From: Photobacterium arenosum
Lineage (GTDB): Bacteria > Pseudomonadota > Gammaproteobacteria > Enterobacterales > Vibrionaceae
Length of the DNA stretch: 64,000 bases
Reading direction: 5' to 3'
NCBI RefSeq assembly: GCF_014841115.1
Contig: NZ_JACYTP010000007.1
Coordinates: 1 to 64,000, forward strand
In this document: in pieces, positions 45,188 to 53,927 of the stretch
Numbering within the stretch: the stretch's first letter is position 1
How the letters are laid out: the number at the start of each line of letters is the position of its first letter
Position numbers and translations under genes: made by a program
The notes under the pieces: generated by a model
What the model saw: only the letters and a program-made list of their open reading frames with translations
Databases searched by the model: none
What the model was told of the DNA's origin: nothing

Positions 45188-46414
45188 TTATTTCTCCTGG
45201 TTCAAATTAGCCCAGTGACTATGCATAACGCGTTCGAGTTCAAGGCCTACCCGCTGAATCGCGTCCTGGGCAGTCGATAAGGTTTTTTTACCACCTTCAA
45301 AATCTGCAGTCGTCAGATCAAAAACGGTGCTGTAGGTATCAGCACAGGTTTCAAAAGCACGGCTACGGGGCACTGTCGCCATCATCACCTGCTCCTGAAG
45401 CAGATAGTTCATTTCAGTTAATACAGAGACCTGTTTCTTATTATCATCTTCGAACATGGTAGGGATCAAACGGATAAATTCCAGTCCATGCCAGTCTTCC
45501 GGGAACATTTCGTACACAGTAGGCAAGTGCTGGAAGAAATTCACCGTAGATGCCCAGTCAAGACGTTTAGCCGCACAAGGGATCAACAGCGCATTTGACG
45601 CATACATCGCATTCCACACCAATGGGTCGATGTGCGGGCCTGTATCAATCATGATGACATCAAATTCATCTTCTATCTGATCGATGACTCTCTCTTTCAG
45701 CAATTGCACAATATCCAGGTTCTGATTTACAGCCAGATCCTGCCAGGCATCAGCATTGAACATGGCGTCTTCCGGGAAGGCCGCAATGGTTTTCAGGTTA
45801 GGGTACTGAGTTGGCATAACCACATTATTCATCAGAAATGCTTTGTCCGTAGCCTGATCTTCCGGCACATTTCCCAGCATTACGTCAACCGCAGAATAAA
45901 TGTTTTCCTGATCGCCGACACTGATTTGCGGGTTCAGAAACAGACGAAGAGAGCCTTGCGGATCCAGGTCGATTAAGCAGATGCGATAGCGCTTATCCAG
46001 ATCCAAGGCCAGACAAGCCGCCAAATGAACCGCCGTCATCGACTTACCTGTACCACCTTTCTGGTTCTGCACATTCACCACCCATGGCTTACGCTTGCCG
46101 GTTTGGCGCTCGTGAAAAGCAGGGCGCTCTGCCGCATCCATCAGCATATGTGCTTCATTTAGCGTAATAGAGTAATGATTGGCGTTATTTTTAGTAAATT
46201 GATGCCCCGCTTCTTCCATCCGGGCAATCGCTTCATCTAACTTACGACGGGTCAGGCCAGAACGGGTCTCCATAAGTGCTTTTGACATAGAGGGAAAGTG
46301 GTCATCCCTGCGCTCTTCCAGCACGATTTCAATTCGGTCCGCCTGAACCTGTTTTGTCTGCTCAGCTATCTTGAGCAAATTTTCTATTGTTTCTACCCGA
46401 TTCATCTTGTTCAT
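45188..46414 (-). CDS. parA: Chromosome II partition ATPase ParA2
   Basis: A protein of about 408 residues from the ATG at 46414, with AGGG just upstream; ATG 46405 and GTG 46417 are alternatives. It has an N-terminal helix-turn-helix region (RSGLTRRKLDEAIARMEEAG) as in plasmid P1-type ParA, which can autorepress the operon. Deviant Walker A is NQKGGTGKSMTAVHLAA, Walker A' is CLIDLDPQGSL, and Walker B is VIMIDTGPHIDPLVW. It should bind nonspecific DNA and move ParB2-bound origins. A parS2 site lies about 210 bp upstream. Confidence 0.94.
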   Translation of the reverse strand: MNKMNRVETIENLLKIAEQTKQVQADRIEIVLEERRDDHFPSMSKALMETRSGLTRRKLDEAIARMEEAGHQFTKNNANHYSITLNEAHMLMDAAERPAFHERQTGKRKPWVVNVQNQKGGTGKSMTAVHLAACLALDLDKRYRICLIDLDPQGSLRLFLNPQISVGDQENIYSAVDVMLGNVPEDQATDKAFLMNNVVMPTQYPNLKTIAAFPEDAMFNADAWQDLAVNQNLDIVQLLKERVIDQIEDEFDVIMIDTGPHIDPLVWNAMYASNALLIPCAAKRLDWASTVNFFQHLPTVYEMFPEDWHGLEFIRLIPTMFEDDNKKQVSVLTEMNYLLQEQVMMATVPRSRAFETCADTYSTVFDLTTADFEGGKKTLSTAQDAIQRVGLELERVMHSHWANLNQEK

Positions 46415-46627
46415 CACCCTACAGAGTATTTGTCAAAATTGTACAACATAAATACACAAAAACAACAAAAAGCTGAACGTTTCACTGTGATAAAGATCTC
46501 AAGTAAAAACCATGCCAGTTCGGATAAAAGCCGTACGAATTGACCAAATCCTTACAAACCAAAGCGTCACTTCTACCTGTTACGATTCAGATAACAGCTC
46601 ATAAATTAAAATGTCACAGTGTCACAA

Positions 46628-46642
46628 ATTTACAATGTAAAG
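46628..46642. promoter_or_regulatory. parS2 site between parA and ori2
   Basis: ATTTACAATGTAAAG matches NTTTACANTGTAAAN. It lies between parA and the left operator-like repeat of ori2, so ParB2 spreading from here could reach RctB sites. Confidence 0.88.
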
Positions 46643-46681
46643 AAAATGAACCCAATTTTGGCTGGAAGCCTGAAAAAAGAT

Positions 46682-46702
46682 GGCTAATCTACAGTGAGTG
46701 TC
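46682..46702. promoter_or_regulatory. Operator-like long repeat, copy 1 (39-mer type)
   Basis: GGCTAATCTACAGTGAGTGT is the core of a sequence related to 46988-47008 and 47673-47693. Position and number fit the 39-mer RctB sites that inhibit ori2 in V. cholerae. Confidence 0.55.
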
Positions 46703-46812
46703 ATTTCAACCCGTAAAAAACCAAAATAGGCTTGATGGATCAGAACAGGCGCAGCGAAAAAGGCGATAGCACGAGGCCAGCTAGAATAATGGAGTAAAAA
46801 TGAGCACTGTGC

Positions 46813-47263
46813 CTTGATCATGCTTCAGACATTATTTGCCGTTTACGCAACAATGATCAAGGAGAAAGCAGGCGAAATAGTAAGCTGAAAACAGTGCTCT
46901 TAAAGCAAGGAAAGATCGGATCAATGATCAAGATGAAGATCCTCACCAGGGATCAAGTTCAATACCTGCGGAAGCATAGTCAAGTACCGCTAAATTACGG
47001 TGAATGCCCGATATACCTGAATCAAATCGGGTTGTTATCACGACCATTGGCAGCGATTGCACCAACCACCATCACAATCAGTAGGTTGAAATGACAAAAG
47101 TGACAGCTTGATCATTTTTCCATTACCGGACACATATAAAAGCGCTCTGTTATTACGGTGGTTGTCTTTCCGAAATCGATGAAATCAACAGCAACATGAA
47201 AGAGTCAGGCGTAAAAAACGAATTACGCCAAGTTCAAAAGCGAATACTTGATCATCGTTCTGG
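46813..47263. repeat. Dispersed iterons in the ori2 control region
   Basis: CTTGATCATGCTTCAG at 46813-46828 (plus), CGCAACAATGATCAAG at 46846-46861 (minus), CGGATCAATGATCAAG at 46917-46932 (minus), CTTGATCATTTTTCCA at 47107-47122 (plus) and CTTGATCATCGTTCTGG at 47247-47263 (plus). All share TTGATCAT with a Dam site. Spacing is irregular, unlike the array to the right. Confidence 0.85.
46988..47008. promoter_or_regulatory. Operator-like long repeat, copy 2 (39-mer type)
   Basis: CGCTAAATTACGGTGAATGC is the closest relative of the copy at the rctB start. It lies between the dispersed iterons, where the rctA 39-mer is found in V. cholerae. Confidence 0.6.
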
Positions 47264-47346
47264 ACCAGAGAACAGGAAAAAAGCACGAGAAAGGGGAGTG
47301 AACCGTCGATTTAACTGACCGGGTGAGCACCTCTCAGGTATAACTC

Positions 47347-47355
47347 TGTGGATAA
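47347..47355 (-). promoter_or_regulatory. DnaA box of ori2
   Basis: TGTGGATAA, the reverse complement of the perfect box TTATCCACA, 15 bp before the first regular iteron. One DnaA box at this place is typical of ori2. Confidence 0.9.
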
Positions 47356-47369
47356 CCTGTATAAACACA

Positions 47370-47500
47370 TTGATCATAGTTCTGATATTTCGTTGATCAT
47401 ACTTACAGAACACTAATGATCATGGTTCTGGGCCTTGTTTGATCATGCTTACAGAAGAATCATGATCACCACTCCGAAAGCACATTGATCATACTTCCGG
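47370..47500 (+). repeat. Six-iteron RctB-binding array of ori2
   Basis: Six copies of (T/A)TGATCA-N3-(T)T start at 47370, 47393, 47416, 47439, 47462 and 47485, exactly 23 bp apart (about two helical turns). The right halves alternate between TTCTG, TTACAG and TTCCGG; the fifth copy (ATGATCACCACTCCG) is the weakest. All six carry GATC. In V. cholerae, RctB binds six such 12-mers only when Dam-methylated and opens the neighbouring A+T-rich DNA. Confidence 0.93.
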
Positions 47501-47667
47501 ATCGTGTAAAAAAATATATTTTTGTAATCAGTGAGTTATAGCAATTTTGTTACCCGGATCATAAGATCACATTATCAATTAGATCTTTAAAATCAAAAAG
47601 ATCATTATTAAAAAGCCTCAATAAAAAAAGCTTTCTTTCTCAGTATTTTTTTATTATTCTTTCCGGA
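47501..47667. other. A+T-rich unwinding region of ori2 and rctB promoter
   Basis: About 170 bp with long A/T runs next to the iteron array, containing three more GATC sites (47558, 47565 and 47582 areas). It is the expected place of strand opening and of the rctB promoter. Individual promoter elements were not resolved. Confidence 0.65.
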
Positions 47668-47672
47668 AAGAT

Positions 47673-47693
47673 GGTCAATTTACGGCGAATGGC
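47673..47693. promoter_or_regulatory. Operator-like repeat at the rctB start (29-mer type)
   Basis: GGTCAATTTACGGCGAATGG ends 2 bp before the rctB ATG and shares the core with copies 1 and 2. A shortened 39-mer at the rctB promoter is the autoregulatory site in V. cholerae, so RctB should repress its own gene here. Confidence 0.6.
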
Positions 47694-47695
47694 AA

Positions 47696-49699
47696 ATGAA
47701 ATCTACGGTTACACGTGATGAGAAATATGATGAAAAGATCCTGATCTCAGCTCCCCGATCACACAAAGACGGACACTTGTTTGCCATTCCCAACGCGCTT
47801 GTCGACTGGTTACCTCAATATCAACACTTCAAAGGGGTAACCCGAAGCATTATTGAATTGCTGAACCTGATCTCTTTACGTGGCCTGTCCAGTCAGGACG
47901 GCATAGTGTCAACCACGGAACTGGTGGAAGCCACTGAAGGTCAGCTTACCCGTGCAGCCATCCAGCAACGCTTACGTGCGGCTGTGAGTATTGGTTTATT
48001 CAACCAGCAACCGGTACGCTTCGAAGAAGGGCTGGCAGGCAAGACTATGCTGCATCACTTCATTAATCCTGCTCTGTTGGTTTCTCAGCTGGGCACTGCC
48101 AGCCTGCAGTCTGCTCAAAGTAAAGAACAAGAAAAACAAAAACGTTCTAAAGCTTTGGCACAGAACCAGGTCAATAAACGGTTATTGAACGAATATGGCC
48201 TGGGCACGCCGCCTATGATGCCCGACGAAGCCGATCAGATTGTTGTTTCACCCACCAGCTGGGCAGGGATTATTGATCAGGCACTGGCGCCGCCACGCAC
48301 CAAGAAAAGCTATCAGAAATCTATGGTAGCAATATCTGGCACACGCGCAATTATTGAAACACGATCATCGAAAGCGATCATGACAGTAGACGACATGATG
48401 ACGCTGTTCGCGCTGTTTACCCTGACGGTGCAATATCATGATCATCATTTGTCGGATTACGAGCTGCAATCGCGGCACATGAGCAATAAAACACCGATTT
48501 ACATCACAGATATTCTGGCATTGCGCGGGAAAAAAGACAGCGGCCCGGCCCGTGATTCGATCCGCGAAAGCATAGACAGGATCGAGTTTACCGATTTTCA
48601 GCTGCATGAACTGACTGGTCGCTGGTTAAGCGAGAACATGCCGGAAGGTTTTAAAAGTGATCGTTTTCGTTTTCTGGCCCGGACCATAACCGCGTCGGAA
48701 GAAGCACCGCAGGAAGGCGAAGATGGCGAAATCCGCATTAAACCGAATCTGTACATTCTGGTCTGGGAGCCTTCATTTTTTGAAGAGCTGCTGACCAGGG
48801 ATTATTTTTTCCTGTTCCCGCCAGAGATTCTTCGCCAGCATACTCTGGTCTTCCAGTTATATACCTTCTTCCGCAGCCGGATGTCGCGCCGTGGCCATGA
48901 CAGCATGCTGCTGAGCGAGCTGAACCAGAAACTGGCCCGTAACATTGAATGGCGCCGTTTCTCTACCGATTTGATCCGCGAGCTGAAAAAGCTGGCTGAA
49001 GGTAAAGTGACGGAGTCGTTATTTGCCGTCAATCTGTGGGGCTATCACCTGACGATCAGCCCGGCAGAAGGCAAGGCATCGCGCTATCAGGATTATAATA
49101 TTGAGATCAAATGCGATGCTGATGAAGTGATCCGTTTCTCCCGGGCCAAGATGCACAATGAAGGCAAGCGATCCATGGCCCCCACTATGCCCAACCCGCT
49201 GCGCAATGAGATCCTGCCCCGCCAGGAACTGGAGCAGTTGTCTGAGATCATTGACGGCGAGTTTGAACCGATCCAACGCAAAGAAGGGCGTCCCAAGGGC
49301 CGCTTGGGGCGACGGGTTAAATTGCGAAAGCACCTGGTCGAGATCAATGCGGATGAGTTAACCATAGTACTGTCGAAGTATACCTCTCAGGAGGCCTTGC
49401 AACGCAGTATCACAGCGCTGTCTGCTATGTCTGGTCATCCTGTCAGCGTGATTACTGAAGAGTGCCAGGCCTTTATGGACAAGCTTGACTGGCTGCGTGT
49501 CAGTGGTGAGGTGATGCCATACGAAATCCTGAGTAAAACGGTTGAGCTGTTTAACAGTCAGCATGATGAGCGCCATCTGTCGATAGAAAAGCTGATCTCA
49601 GGATTAGCCGTACGCCGTAAGGTCTGTAAGTTAGTGTACGAAGGACACATTAATGACCAGGTACTGACGGCGCTAGATGATATTGCCAGCGGCAGATAG
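47696..49699 (+). CDS. rctB: RctB, replication initiator of chromosome II
   Basis: A protein of 667 residues, close to the 658 of V. cholerae RctB. It is specific to Vibrionaceae second chromosomes and binds iterons in ori2 and the regulatory 39-mers. The N-terminus keeps SHKDGHLFAIPNALVDWLPQ, followed by winged-helix regions such as VSTTELVEATEGQLTRAAIQ and the central REL-like initiator domains. The C-terminal part (about 500-667), basic around KGRLGRRVKLRKHLVE, corresponds to the region needed for regulation. Iteron-type sites lie upstream; the ATG at 47696 directly follows the operator-like repeat. Confidence 0.96.
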   Translation: MKSTVTRDEKYDEKILISAPRSHKDGHLFAIPNALVDWLPQYQHFKGVTRSIIELLNLISLRGLSSQDGIVSTTELVEATEGQLTRAAIQQRLRAAVSIGLFNQQPVRFEEGLAGKTMLHHFINPALLVSQLGTASLQSAQSKEQEKQKRSKALAQNQVNKRLLNEYGLGTPPMMPDEADQIVVSPTSWAGIIDQALAPPRTKKSYQKSMVAISGTRAIIETRSSKAIMTVDDMMTLFALFTLTVQYHDHHLSDYELQSRHMSNKTPIYITDILALRGKKDSGPARDSIRESIDRIEFTDFQLHELTGRWLSENMPEGFKSDRFRFLARTITASEEAPQEGEDGEIRIKPNLYILVWEPSFFEELLTRDYFFLFPPEILRQHTLVFQLYTFFRSRMSRRGHDSMLLSELNQKLARNIEWRRFSTDLIRELKKLAEGKVTESLFAVNLWGYHLTISPAEGKASRYQDYNIEIKCDADEVIRFSRAKMHNEGKRSMAPTMPNPLRNEILPRQELEQLSEIIDGEFEPIQRKEGRPKGRLGRRVKLRKHLVEINADELTIVLSKYTSQEALQRSITALSAMSGHPVSVITEECQAFMDKLDWLRVSGEVMPYEILSKTVELFNSQHDERHLSIEKLISGLAVRRKVCKLVYEGHINDQVLTALDDIASGR

Positions 49700-49886
49700 G
49701 AAGCAAGATCAAAGATTTCAGTCAAATCAATATGTTTTGACATTACGATGACATTAGTTACACAAAAAAAGCCAAAATGAATCTTGATATAACCTTTGTC
49801 CCTTTCGATGAGAAAGGTAACCCCTGGCAAGGATGGCGGGTCAGTTATCTTGTGAGTCTCTCGAAAATGCAATATGTGAGTTTGTT

Positions 49887-49914
49887 GCGAGCCCGTCCCG
49901 GCTCGCTTTTTTTT
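49887..49914 (+). terminator. Terminator downstream of rctB
   Basis: Stem GCGAGCC and GGCTCGC with a 6-base loop, followed by eight T. It lies about 190 bp past the rctB stop, leaving a long 3' untranslated region; the 62-codon frame at 49777-49965 runs through the terminator and is not believed. Confidence 0.88.
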
Positions 49915-49974
49915 ATCTGTTTTTCAGGTCACGGACTATGCCATGCCCCTGAGGACACGGCATAAATATTGAAG

Positions 49975-50676
49975 CTAAGGGATTTCACGGACCAGCCTTA
50001 GCATCCCTCCCCAGATATTGTAATCGTGATAACTGGCATTCCTTTTCTCCGGCCCACCCCAGGGATCATTATTCAGTGCTGTGAGCAGGGGAAGGTTCAG
50101 GTTGCTGAACGACACAAAGGCATAGCGCCCATCTGTGCCCCAGCTGTCGGTGAGATAATACAGCTCTGAGTAGCTCACAAACTTATGATAGAGCGGATCA
50201 AATTTACCAGCCTCTTTCAGGGTTTGCAGCTCTGCCAGTGTTTTAGACGGATAACTGAAGGCCGGATACAAGGCAGGCGAACACTGGTTATTGTAGATAC
50301 TTAACAGTTCGTTCACATCAGGAGCTCGCCAGGGATGAGCGGTTTCACCCAGCCGGCTGTTCTCGTTACTCACGATCACCGCCTGTTTGGCCAGATGGGC
50401 ATTGGCCTCTGCATCTTTGTCTATTATCTCAGGATCACCCTGACAACTGAGTTGATCCCCGCTGAGTTGCTGACCTAATGAGCAGAATTGCCACTGCAGC
50501 CCGGTTTGCTTGTCATTCACCACTTTGAGCGGACCTGCAGTGGTTGTCAGCACTGCCTGAGTAAAGCGCCCGGATGGCGGGGTGTAATTTGCGTTACAGC
50601 CCGTCTGAATATTGTCACTGGCCTGCGCGGCGCACGTCATTACTAGAGTCGCAATCAGTATGCTTATCGATTTCAT
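49975..50676 (-). CDS. Secreted DUF1566 (Lcl-type) protein
   Basis: A protein of 233 residues with a signal peptide (MKSISILIATLVMTCAAQAS). It carries the DUF1566 pattern: VVNDKQTGLQWQFCSLGQQL near the start, HPWRAPDVNELLSIYNNQC in the middle, YYLTDSWGTDGRYAFVSF and the ending MLRLVREIP. The cysteine pairs suggest disulfides in the periplasm or outside. DUF1566 domains resemble collagen-binding Lcl and formylglycine-fold proteins; function is unknown. It follows the large DUF1566 lipoprotein gene by 17 bp, so the two form an operon. Confidence 0.82.
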   Translation of the reverse strand: MKSISILIATLVMTCAAQASDNIQTGCNANYTPPSGRFTQAVLTTTAGPLKVVNDKQTGLQWQFCSLGQQLSGDQLSCQGDPEIIDKDAEANAHLAKQAVIVSNENSRLGETAHPWRAPDVNELLSIYNNQCSPALYPAFSYPSKTLAELQTLKEAGKFDPLYHKFVSYSELYYLTDSWGTDGRYAFVSFSNLNLPLLTALNNDPWGGPEKRNASYHDYNIWGGMLRLVREIP

Positions 50677-50693
50677 CTTGATGTCCCTGTTGT

Positions 50694-53600
50694 TTATTGC
50701 GCGCTAAAGCCATCGCTGACCAGCATGATCATGTGCGGCTGCTGGTTTGGTGTCAGTGCATTCCCACGTTGCTTCAACGGCCTGACGGTGCGCGTCAGCG
50801 CTTCTGCAGTTAGCGGATGCTGATTGGCTGTCCAGAAACCGTGATAGATAGTTTCATGCCGGCTTTTATCTTGATCATCTTTCCAGTTGAAATAGGTGGT
50901 TTTTAATCCGCTGATATTCGGGAAGTAGCTTCTGTCCAGTGCGGTTGACTGATCGCCCTGCAGGTTCATGATCCCGTAAATTTCCTGCTGGCTGGGCAGT
51001 CGCCAGTTACTCAGTCCGCACAGCTTGCTTTCGTTGACTTTAGTCACCTGGTTAGCCGCACTGCACTGGGTACGATCTGAAGCCAGTTTTCCGGTGTCCG
51101 GGTTGTAACAGGTGCCGTTAAAAGGAATACTGCTGTCTTTGCCGTCAAAGGAAAAATAGTACAGATCATCGTGCAGGCTGGGGTGCTCAAGATCCGTCGC
51201 CGATTTGGTTTCCCAGATCAGGCCGGTATTAGCGTCAGCCACGCAACTGAATTTGAGCTGCTTCCAGGCAAGATCCTGACGTGGCAGGCGTTTTCCTTCT
51301 GTATCAAGCTTGATATAACGAGCCCCCAACTCACCGTCCCGGTTACTGTTATAGGCCAGCCCGCTTAACGGATCGCACTGATTCTGGGTGTCGCGCCCAC
51401 GGGTGCTGTCGTCACCGAGAATGCCCTGGGTGATCCGGGTATCATTGAGATGGATACGCCCCGGGGTGTATTGCAGCTCTGCACTCAGGCTGCCACCCGG
51501 TGTTCCGATACGAATGCGGTACGTCTGCCATTTATCCAGTCCGCTTACGGTTGCCCGGGTGCGGCTGGTTTGCTGGCGATTGGCGGCATCAGTGATGGCG
51601 GTAAAGGGCTTTGTATCCCAGCCGAGCGTATATTCACTCACGTAATCCTGTTCCTGCCAGTCAAGCGTAACCCAGTGCTGACCAGAGGTGCTGTCCACCC
51701 CCTGACCGACGATAGCAATGCCTGTGACCTGATCGTAGCTGACCAGCCCGCTGGATTGACAGATGGGGGACAGATGGCTGTTCGGGTACACTTGCACCCA
51801 GCGTCCTGGTGGCGGCTGATTGTCAAAGTAGGCTTGATCGGGGGTGGAATCGGCTAACAGGCTGGTGGCCGCTTTGAGGATGTGCGAGATATTGTTATCA
51901 GGGTGATTGATCAGCAACTGAGCCAGCCCCGCGTTTTCTCCCATCAGGGATTGCAGAATGTTCAGCTGAGGGATCTGATTACTGTTTGAGACAATACTGT
52001 ACTCTGCCTGCATGTTAATACCGACCAGCCCCAGCAGATCCTGATAAAAACTTGCGCTTTCAATCAGATCTACGGGTTCACTGAACAGTGACTGCTTCGC
52101 CTGAAGGGCGGCGAAAGCGGCCAGAAGCTCAGTTTGCTGGCGCGGGAATGGCGTCATCAGCGCATCAATTTCCGCAATACTCAGCGGCTTCCAGTCGATA
52201 AATGAGCCGTAGCTGGCCAGAGTTGTCTTCTTTAGCAGCACTTCCTGAGCAGACGAAATGTACCCTATGTTGGTGCGGGCATACTCGCTGCTATCGAGGG
52301 TACCGTCCTGATTGGAATCAAGGGCTATCAGCTCACAAAGCGGCCCCAATACCGAGCGAAGCTCAACATTGGAACTGTGATCGGTAATCTGAAGGGTCAG
52401 TAAATCCTGAAGGTTGTCGTCTGTCATTTTACCTTCCCAGGACTCGCCGATGAAGCCGGGAGCACACTGGCTGAATCCGTCAGCGGTGTCATGGAGGCGA
52501 ACGGTCAGGGTGTAATGCTGCTGACCCTTGACGTTTACTCTGTGGGTCTGACGGCCAGTGTCATCTGTCAGCATCAAGGGAATAACCCGGTGAGGACGCT
52601 CTGGTTTGTAATAATACTCGCCCCGGGTGTCGTCATTGGGCTTGGCTCCAATGAGAACACTGACTCTGGCGTCTGTCAGCTCTGCCGGAAAAGCCCCGCT
52701 CAGGCGAAGTGTATAGACCGGATAGAAAGATTCCTGCCAGCGGTATGCTGCGCTCAGGGTGTTCAGGGTTTGCCCTGCAGTAAAACTGGCTTCCAACTGA
52801 GCTTCAGCTGTTGCCGGCAGTGTGATTTGACGTGTATCTGCCAATTGGCCATACAGCTCGCCCAGCGAGAGGTTTGGAGTGGCAGCTTTGGCGCCCACCA
52901 GCTGAGCGGTAAGCTGCGTTTGCGTTAATCCCAGCAGCGGCAGGGCTGAAACATCGCTGTCGGCAGGTTTAGCCTGCGTTTCTGAGAGCAGCTGTGCAAG
53001 GTCGCGCACGAAAGCCTGGTTAAGCGTGGCATGCGTGGCCATCTGCCGCTTGGCGGCTTCTCTGTCACTTTGACTGAGTGCGCTGCGTCCAAGCAGGTGC
53101 TGCGCGACAGCGTCAAAGGCAATACTGGCCGGAGAGAGGGCGAGCGGCAGCAATTCCTGATTATCGATCAGTTGATTATTATCACCATCAAGCAGTAACA
53201 GACTATCGATATTGGGCAGGGTGTGCCGGAAAACCATGCCGGGATTATCAATGTCTGTGGCCGTCAGGCTTAACGATGACTGACGTTGCCATTGCCGCAG
53301 CTGTAATTCGAACTGATAACCGCCGGTTTCAGCGGTGCGGGCCTTAACTTCAGATTTACCATCGCTCAGACTGACAGTGTACTGCTGGCCGCGATCCCCC
53401 AGAACAGCACCGGATAAAGTGATGGTGGTGACAGGTTCGGGCGCAGGATCCGGGGTCGGCGTCGGGTCTGGCGTTGGATCCGGAGTTGGCTTGGGTGCCG
53501 GATCCGGTGTGGGATCGGGCTGGACCGGCGGAGGCGGGCTGACTGTGCCTCCCGTGTCAGACCCTGAGTCAGGCTGATCCGGTAACAACGCAGAGGGTGA

Positions 53601-53714
53601 CCCCGTCTGTCCTTCGCTACCGTCTCGCACCGGTTCGATATTGCAGCCGCTCAGTCCGGCAACCAGCGCTGCGCTGATCAATACCTTAAATCTATCTTTA
53701 CTATGAATATTCAC
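50694..53714 (-). CDS. Large DUF1566 lipoprotein, probable surface protein
   Basis: A protein of 1006 residues from a GTG at 53714. It has a lipoprotein signal (ISAALVAGLSGC, lipid on Cys24), then a long proline/aspartate-rich linker (residues about 60-95, repeats of PDPTPDP), a carboxypeptidase-like beta domain (ITLSGAVLGDRGQQYTVSL), two calcium-loop-like segments (LLDGDNNQLIDNQELLPL and LDSNQDGTLDSSEY), a fibronectin-like region near 660-760, and a C-terminal DUF1566 domain (DANTGLIWETKSATD, LSNWRLPSQQEIYGIMN, YHGFWTANQHP). It may act with the Tad pilus encoded next door on attachment, which is inference from position. An exact iteron 17-mer lies inside the gene. Confidence 0.83.
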   Translation of the reverse strand: MNIHSKDRFKVLISAALVAGLSGCNIEPVRDGSEGQTGSPSALLPDQPDSGSDTGGTVSPPPPVQPDPTPDPAPKPTPDPTPDPTPTPDPAPEPVTTITLSGAVLGDRGQQYTVSLSDGKSEVKARTAETGGYQFELQLRQWQRQSSLSLTATDIDNPGMVFRHTLPNIDSLLLLDGDNNQLIDNQELLPLALSPASIAFDAVAQHLLGRSALSQSDREAAKRQMATHATLNQAFVRDLAQLLSETQAKPADSDVSALPLLGLTQTQLTAQLVGAKAATPNLSLGELYGQLADTRQITLPATAEAQLEASFTAGQTLNTLSAAYRWQESFYPVYTLRLSGAFPAELTDARVSVLIGAKPNDDTRGEYYYKPERPHRVIPLMLTDDTGRQTHRVNVKGQQHYTLTVRLHDTADGFSQCAPGFIGESWEGKMTDDNLQDLLTLQITDHSSNVELRSVLGPLCELIALDSNQDGTLDSSEYARTNIGYISSAQEVLLKKTTLASYGSFIDWKPLSIAEIDALMTPFPRQQTELLAAFAALQAKQSLFSEPVDLIESASFYQDLLGLVGINMQAEYSIVSNSNQIPQLNILQSLMGENAGLAQLLINHPDNNISHILKAATSLLADSTPDQAYFDNQPPPGRWVQVYPNSHLSPICQSSGLVSYDQVTGIAIVGQGVDSTSGQHWVTLDWQEQDYVSEYTLGWDTKPFTAITDAANRQQTSRTRATVSGLDKWQTYRIRIGTPGGSLSAELQYTPGRIHLNDTRITQGILGDDSTRGRDTQNQCDPLSGLAYNSNRDGELGARYIKLDTEGKRLPRQDLAWKQLKFSCVADANTGLIWETKSATDLEHPSLHDDLYYFSFDGKDSSIPFNGTCYNPDTGKLASDRTQCSAANQVTKVNESKLCGLSNWRLPSQQEIYGIMNLQGDQSTALDRSYFPNISGLKTTYFNWKDDQDKSRHETIYHGFWTANQHPLTAEALTRTVRPLKQRGNALTPNQQPHMIMLVSDGFSAQ
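50870..50886 (+). repeat. Exact iteron 17-mer inside the DUF1566 lipoprotein gene
   Basis: CTTGATCATCTTTCCAG, identical to three copies at 31055-31487. On the coding strand it falls in codons for WKDDQD. It lies 3.4 kb from the ori2 array. Confidence 0.7.
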
Positions 53715-53927
53715 TTCAGTTGTTTTCCTTCCTTCTGGTGTTCCGGCTTGACTCAGCTATCAAAGACGCTGCCTATTTGGAGCTTTGTGTCACAAGTGAC
53801 TCTATTTTTTTCTTTAGTTGCAGTTATTTAGCGATTTTTTACTTAATCGGCGGAGATACTATTGAAAGTGATGTTGATAATCAATATCATTCGCGTCTGT
53901 TTTTTTAACCTATTGATGGAGTGAATA

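Larger units (their letters stand above)
46643..47695 (+). other. ori2: Chromosome II replication origin, ori2
   Basis: The gene-free region between parA and rctB holds every part expected of a vibrio ori2: a control segment (46682-47263) with two long operator-like repeats and five scattered iterons, a DnaA box (47347-47355), six iterons in a 23-bp periodic array (47370-47500), and an A+T-rich stretch (47501-47667) before rctB. An open frame at 46894-47094 in the control segment corresponds in place to rctA of V. cholerae, which acts as DNA or RNA rather than as protein. Confidence 0.92.

Noticed and set aside
46894..47094. 66-codon open frame in the ori2 control region
   Set aside because: It runs through an iteron and an operator-like repeat and has no family resemblance; the matching rctA of V. 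cholerae does not act as a protein.
47370..47500. CRISPR-like regular repeat
   Set aside because: The 23-bp period consists of short iterons with no distinct spacers and no cas genes; it is an RctB array.
49777..49965. 62-codon frame after rctB
   Set aside because: It reads through the terminator hairpin and its T-run (giving SLFFICF) and has no convincing start signal.
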